A DNA stretch of 9,569 nucleotides, from positions 1 to 9,569 of the forward strand of contig JAJZVS010000126.1 in NCBI GenBank assembly GCA_021845555.1. The letters run 5' to 3'. Each line of letters starts with the position of its first letter. Positions within the stretch are counted from its first letter, which is position 1. Under the pieces are notes generated by a model. The model was not told where the DNA came from. It did not search any database and saw nothing but the letters and a program-made list of their open reading frames with translations. This document shows positions 6,930 through 9,569 of the stretch, one piece after another. The DNA comes from Pseudomonadota bacterium. GTDB lineage: Bacteria; Pseudomonadota; Alphaproteobacteria; Acetobacterales; Acetobacteraceae. A program made the translations under genes and the position numbers.

Positions 6930-6938
6930 CAGAACGAG
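6922..6938. promoter_or_regulatory. Inverted repeat CTCGTT-N5-AACGAG over the hydrolase stop, containing TTGACA
   Basis: A perfect 6-bp dyad with a five-base spacer spans the stop codon (6927-6929). It contains TTGACA (6926-6931), an exact -35 consensus. A -10 box at 17 bases would be GAAATT (6949-6954), only a 3/6 match, so the promoter for the 63-residue gene is uncertain. The dyad could be an operator over that -35, or a weak terminator stem. Confidence 0.3.
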
Positions 6939-6990
6939 GCAGTTTACGGAAATTTGGCAAAATTGCGGCGGGTCGCCCCGGAAGCACGGC

Positions 6991-7012
6991 GGCCCGACTC
7001 GCAAATCGGGTC
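6991..7012 (+). other. Stem-loop in the leader of the 63-residue gene
   Basis: GGCCCGA (6991-6997) pairs with TCGGGTC (7006-7012) over seven positions, one of them G-T, with an eight-base loop CTCGCAAA. It lies 45 bases before the ATG at 7058. It could be a leader structure of that gene or a terminator stem for the hydrolase gene; no T-run follows. Confidence 0.25.
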
Positions 7013-7057
7013 CGTCGCCCACGGGCCCGCACGCTGTCTGGTTGAAAGGGAACGTCC

Positions 7058-7249
7058 ATGCCTCAAGCCGTCGGCCCCTATTCGGTGGAGGAACACATCG
7101 TCGCCGGCGGCACCGGGCACGAGACGAGCTGGGTCGCCATCCGCGCCCGCGGCGCCGAATGGTCCTGGCTCACGCCCGCCGAAGCGGCGTCGATCGGCCG
7201 GGCCTGGGTGGAGAAATACGGCGCCGAGCCGGCCGCGTCCGGCGACTGA
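7058..7249 (+). CDS. Small hypothetical protein (63 aa)
   Basis: The ATG at 7058 has a good ribosome-binding site, AAAGGGA (7045-7051), six bases upstream. The frame has the third-position G/C bias of the neighbouring genes, which supports a real gene despite its size. The protein is acidic to neutral and soluble, with no membrane segment or metal-binding Cys motif (no cysteine at all). The N-terminal half looks like a small beta-sheet (YSVEEHIVAGG, SWVAIRARGAEWSWLT) and the C-terminal part like one helix (PAEAASIGRAWVEKYG). I do not recognise a family. It lies 128 bases after the hydrolase and 79 bases before the 3' end of the opposing tRNA-His, so it is probably transcribed alone or by read-through. 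Confidence 0.7.
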   Translation: MPQAVGPYSVEEHIVAGGTGHETSWVAIRARGAEWSWLTPAEAASIGRAWVEKYGAEPAASGD

Positions 7250-7287
7250 CCACCCCCCAAGGGGCATTCTCGGAACCCCGCCGGCCA

Positions 7288-7300
7288 CCGCGCATCGCGG
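7288..7300. terminator. Small perfect hairpin between convergent genes
   Basis: CCGCG-CAT-CGCGG forms a 5-bp stem between the 3' ends of the 63-residue gene and the tRNA. It could slow polymerase from either side, but it has no T-run and is short. Weak support. Confidence 0.2.
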
Positions 7301-7328
7301 CGAAACTCCGAGGTTCAGGAGGGGGGGG

Positions 7329-7405
7329 TGGGGCGAGCGATGGGACTCGAACCCACGGCATCCAAGACCACAACCTGGCGCTCTACCAACTGAGCTACGC
7401 CCGCC
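7329..7405 (-). tRNA. trnH: tRNA-His (anticodon GTG)
   Basis: Read on the minus strand, the gene folds into a full cloverleaf: acceptor GCGGGCG/CGCTCGC with one G-U, D-arm GCTC-AGTTGGTA-GAGC, anticodon arm CCAGG-TTGTGGT-CTTGG with one G-U, and T-arm GTGGG-TTCGAGT-CCCAT. The anticodon is GTG. The base before the acceptor is G (7405) and the discriminator is C (7332), giving the G-1:C73 pair required by histidyl-tRNA synthetase. CCA is encoded (complement of 7329-7331). A run of eight C on the tRNA strand (7321-7328) follows directly. It stands alone, convergent with the 63-residue gene and divergent from the RodZ-like gene. Confidence 0.97.
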
Positions 7406-7419
7406 ACCGATGGCCTCGC

Positions 7420-7447
7420 TTTAGGCCGGGGCGGTGGCCCGCGTCAA
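7420..7447 (-). promoter_or_regulatory. Promoter for tRNA-His
   Basis: On the minus strand, TTGACG (complement of 7442-7447) is a near-perfect -35. After 16 bases comes CCTAAA (complement of 7420-7425), a modest -10. The predicted start near 7412 leaves a leader of only about seven bases before the mature 5' end, as is common for tRNA genes. Confidence 0.55.
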
Positions 7448-7560
7448 TTGCGCGCATGGCGGCGTGCAGGGCGCGGGGGCGCGCGGCCTGGGGGCGGACG
7501 GGGCGGCATACACCAGTACGTTGCCATCTCGGGCCGGATCAGGCAGGATAGTTTCGTCCT

Positions 7561-7587
7561 ATGCCGGGACGCGGGGATGCCCGGCAT
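7561..7587 (+). promoter_or_regulatory. Leader hairpin before the RodZ-like gene
   Basis: ATGCCGGG (7561-7568) pairs perfectly with CCCGGCAT (7580-7587) around an 11-base loop, ending 16 bases before the GTG start at 7604. The ribosome-binding site AGGGGG (7593-7598) lies just outside the stem. A possible -10 (GATAGT, 7547-7552) precedes it, but the nearest -35-like TTGCCA (7521-7526) is 20 bases away. The hairpin might be a leader structure or a dyad bound by a regulator. Confidence 0.3.
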
Positions 7588-7603
7588 CGGTTAGGGGGTC
7601 GAG

Positions 7604-9454
7604 GTGAACGCAGCGGATCACGAAGAGGCTGGGCCGGCGATCGGTCGCACCGACGGTGGCGGCTGGGCCACGCGTGAGCATGACCAGGCACCGGCGGAGG
7701 CCGATGCCGCTGCGGACCGATCCCATGCGGCCGATCGGCTCGGCGCGGAGGCGCTGCGGCTCGACAAGGGGGATCTGTTCCGCCGCATCGCCCGCAACCT
7801 CGACGCGTTCCGCCAGGATTCGTCCTGGGCGCGGAGCCGGTCGCCGACGGAGGCGGAAGTAGGCGAGCCGGCCCCCGCCGAACCCGACACCGGCGAGAAC
7901 CCCTCCGCGATCGCCGCCCTTGGCGCGCGGGTGGAGGCGATGGGCCAGTCGCTCGACGCCCTGCAGCGCTCGGTCGCGCCGCGGCTGGCGCAGGTGCAGG
8001 ACGCCGAACTCGCGCCGTTGCAGGCCCTGGTCGATGCGGTGGTGAGCGAGATGCAGCGGCTGAAGCGCCGGCAACCGGCCGCGCCCATGCCGACGTTGGG
8101 GACCGCGATGGGTGGCGCCCCTGGTCCGTTGCCCTCGCCTGTGGCCCCGCCCCTGGGCGGCCCCCCGTCCAGTCCCTCGGCCGCGCCGACTGATTCCGCG
8201 CGGCCGGCCCTGACGGCCGGCAGCGCTGGACCGATCGCCGAGACGCCGCGGGTCGATGACCCGGGCGACGCGGGGCGCCGCCACGCCGGCCGAACCACGC
8301 TCCGCCGCGCCCTGATCGGCGTTGCCTGGGCGGTGCCGGTTGTCCTCAGCGGCGCCGTGCTGGTGCAGCGCTACCAGGCATCCTTCACCGATGCCGGCAC
8401 CGCCACGACCCGGCCGTTGGCGCCAGTGCCGGCGACACCGCCCGCACCCTCGGCCGCTTCACTGGCGGCTTCCCCAACAGCCTCCCCAACTACCTCCCCT
8501 GCGGCGGCAGCGCCGATCGCTCCGTCGGCGCCGGCGGCGAAGCTCGTGCCGCCCGCCGCGGACAAGGTGCCACCGGCCGCCGAAGCCAGCGCCCCGGCAG
8601 CGCCGCCGGCCTCCACGGCGGCATCCGTCCAGCGGACGGAACCGCCTTCACCGCCGGGCGCGCACGCGCCCGCCGGTTCCGGCGCGTCCGCCACCGCTCT
8701 TGCGGGCAGCGACGCCAGGCCGGAGCAGGCGGCGGGACCCGCGACATCATCCGATTCCGCCCCACCCGCCCCACGGCCGCGAAAAGCGGACGGGCTGACG
8801 CCGCGGTCCTGGGTCGATTGGTCGCCGACGAAAGCCCCCGCGGCTTCGCCGACAATACCCCCCGCGGCTTCGCCGACGAAAGCCGCCGCATCCGGGCCGA
8901 AGGTGATCGGGCCGGTGGGGGTTACTTCCATCGCCACGGACGCTCCGGCGGTATCCGCCGCCACGCCGGGCCCAGCGACTCCGATGGCCGCCCCGCGGGT
9001 CGTTCCGATCGCTTCATCTGCGGCGGACAGGTCGCAGGACGGCGGGGTCTCGTCCCCGCCGCCGGTGGCAAAGCAACCGCCGGCGGCGGCCGGGGCATCC
9101 GCGTCATCGCGGCCCGCCGCCCCCGCCCCCGCTACCGCGGCCGCCGCGTCCACGGCCGCCGCGACGGGCCCGATCCAGATCCGCACGACCGCCGATGCCT
9201 GGGTGCAAGTGCTCGACGCCAAGGGAGCGGTCGTGTTCGGCCGCCTGATGCATGCCGGAGAGAGCTGGAGGGTGCCCGATCGGCCCGGCCTCCTGCTGAC
9301 CACGGGCAACGCGGGCGGGACGGAACTGGTGATCGGCGGCGTCGCCTCGGCTCCGCTCGGCGCCACCGGGGTGGTGCGGCACGACGTGCCGTTGAGCGGC
9401 GCGGGGCTGCGCTCGCTCGTCCCGGCTTCGCACGGCGGCGCGGCCTCCGGCTGA
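7604..9454 (+). CDS. RodZ-like membrane protein with C-terminal DUF4115 domain, no HTH domain seen
   Basis: 616 residues from GTG 7604, with AGGGGG at 7593-7598. Order: a polar N-terminus (1-100); a probable coiled coil (about 101-155); a Pro/Ala-rich stretch; a basic anchor and one membrane span (RTTLRRALIGVAWAVPVVLS... about 236-254, inside-to-outside by the positive-inside rule); a very long Ala/Pro/Ser linker (about 265-520) with three 8-residue repeats at 407-430; and a C-terminal domain (about 524-600). That domain carries ADAWVQVLDAKGAVVFGRLM, GESWRVPDRPGLLLTTGNAG and LGATGVVRHDVPLS, the RodZ C-terminal (DUF4115) pattern. RodZ links the MreB cytoskeleton to the cell-wall elongation machinery, with a cytoplasmic helix-turn-helix domain that binds MreB. 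I cannot find that domain here in any frame, so MreB binding is doubtful. Domain call strong; function inferred. Confidence 0.85.
   Translation: MNAADHEEAGPAIGRTDGGGWATREHDQAPAEADAAADRSHAADRLGAEALRLDKGDLFRRIARNLDAFRQDSSWARSRSPTEAEVGEPAPAEPDTGENPSAIAALGARVEAMGQSLDALQRSVAPRLAQVQDAELAPLQALVDAVVSEMQRLKRRQPAAPMPTLGTAMGGAPGPLPSPVAPPLGGPPSSPSAAPTDSARPALTAGSAGPIAETPRVDDPGDAGRRHAGRTTLRRALIGVAWAVPVVLSGAVLVQRYQASFTDAGTATTRPLAPVPATPPAPSAASLAASPTASPTTSPAAAAPIAPSAPAAKLVPPAADKVPPAAEASAPAAPPASTAASVQRTEPPSPPGAHAPAGSGASATALAGSDARPEQAAGPATSSDSAPPAPRPRKADGLTPRSWVDWSPTKAPAASPTIPPAASPTKAAASGPKVIGPVGVTSIATDAPAVSAATPGPATPMAAPRVVPIASSAADRSQDGGVSSPPPVAKQPPAAAGASASSRPAAPAPATAAAASTAAATGPIQIRTTADAWVQVLDAKGAVVFGRLMHAGESWRVPDRPGLLLTTGNAGGTELVIGGVASAPLGATGVVRHDVPLSGAGLRSLVPASHGGAASG
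8822..8893 (+). repeat. Three tandem 24-bp repeats coding SPT(K/I)xxAA
   Basis: Units at 8822-8845, 8846-8869 and 8870-8893 each start TCGCCGAC and encode SPTKAPAA, SPTIPPAA and SPTKAAAS. Units 1 and 2 agree at 21 of 24 bases, and units 1 and 3 at 20. They lie in the linker of the RodZ-like protein, so copy number could vary without breaking the frame. Confidence 0.75.
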
Positions 9455-9528
9455 CCGCGGCGGTGGGGGCGTGGTGATTGCGCCCCCCTCCCCTGGCCAA
9501 GCGCCCGCTCCGGCGCCATCTTCCATCC

Positions 9529-9569
9529 ATGTCCGCGACGCTGCTGCGCCCCTCCGCCCCGGTCCTGTT
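9529..9569 (+). CDS. Start of a downstream gene, cut by the window edge
   Basis: ATG at 9529 opens MSATLLRPSAPVL and runs off the end. There is no clear ribosome-binding site, and only 13 codons are visible, so even the start is uncertain. In Escherichia coli and many other bacteria rodZ is followed by ispG, the [4Fe-4S] enzyme of the MEP isoprenoid pathway, and that order makes ispG a reasonable guess here. Nothing in the 13 residues themselves identifies it. Confidence 0.35.
   Translation, partial: MSATLLRPSAPVL

Noticed and set aside
6954..6968. Sigma-54 promoter suggested by TTGGCAAAATTGC
   Set aside because: The GG and GC dinucleotides are nine bases apart, not the twelve the -24/-12 promoter requires.
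4515..7022. Very long minus-strand open frame (about 835 codons) opposite the hydrolase
   Set aside because: Its stop-free length is a by-product of high G+C codon use on the + strand. The translation is rich in Arg, Gly and Ala with no family motif, and the + strand gene has clear catalytic motifs.
6984..7030. Possible tRNA, because GACTCGCAAATC resembles the anticodon arm of tRNA-Cys
   Set aside because: The loop has one base too many, and no D-arm, T-arm or acceptor pairing can be found around it.
4511..7045. Long + strand frame (844 codons) covering the gap and the hydrolase
   Set aside because: It is Arg/Pro-rich, has no recognisable domain, and overlaps the well-supported hydrolase in another frame.
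8371..9519. 382-codon minus-strand frame rich in Ala, Gly and Val
   Set aside because: It mirrors the Ala/Pro/Ser codons of the RodZ-like linker; low complexity only, no domain.

Overview
The window is strongly G+C-rich, with G or C in nearly every third codon position of the real genes. It reads like an alphaproteobacterial chromosome, perhaps Rhodospirillales/Acetobacteraceae. That placement is inference: it rests on composition, the bacterial ELM1-family (DUF1022) gene and the RodZ-type gene, not on a phylogenetic marker. I see no insertion sequence, phage gene, CRISPR array or rRNA. All protein genes point right (+); only a tRNA-His gene points left.

Layout, left to right. (1) 2-76 is the 3' end of a gene, probably a branched-chain amino acid-type ABC transporter binding protein, followed by a perfect GC-rich hairpin (90-119). 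(2) 277-1946 holds a short enoyl-CoA hydratase/isomerase-family gene that overlaps by four bases with a GTG-started ELM1/DUF1022-family gene. (3) 2106-4461 holds a 626-residue protein I cannot name, built from what look like repeated beta-rich modules, then 28 bases later a PPOX/Rv0121-type flavin/F420-binding split-barrel protein. (4) 4462-4910 is a roughly 450-base gap with an A+T-rich island, a long hairpin that is better paired in the + strand transcript, an extended -10 promoter with an overlapping inverted repeat, and a hairpin that buries the likely ribosome-binding site of the next gene. (5) 4911-6929 encodes a 672-residue alpha/beta hydrolase-domain protein. (6) 7058-7249 encodes a 63-residue protein of unknown role. 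(7) 7329-7405 (minus) is tRNA-His(GTG), with its own close promoter and an encoded CCA. (8) 7604-9454 encodes a membrane protein with a RodZ-type C-terminal domain but no recognisable helix-turn-helix N-terminus, and 9529-9569 is the start of a further gene, possibly ispG by analogy with the rodZ-ispG order of other bacteria.

How they may work together: the crotonase and ELM1 genes are translationally coupled. The 626-residue and PPOX genes are probably co-transcribed. The hydrolase appears to have its own regulated promoter. The RodZ-like gene fits a cell-shape role. Mostly this is ordinary chromosomal sequence. The items that deserve attention are the unnamed modular protein, the leader and operator architecture before the hydrolase, and the RodZ-like protein without its cytoplasmic domain.
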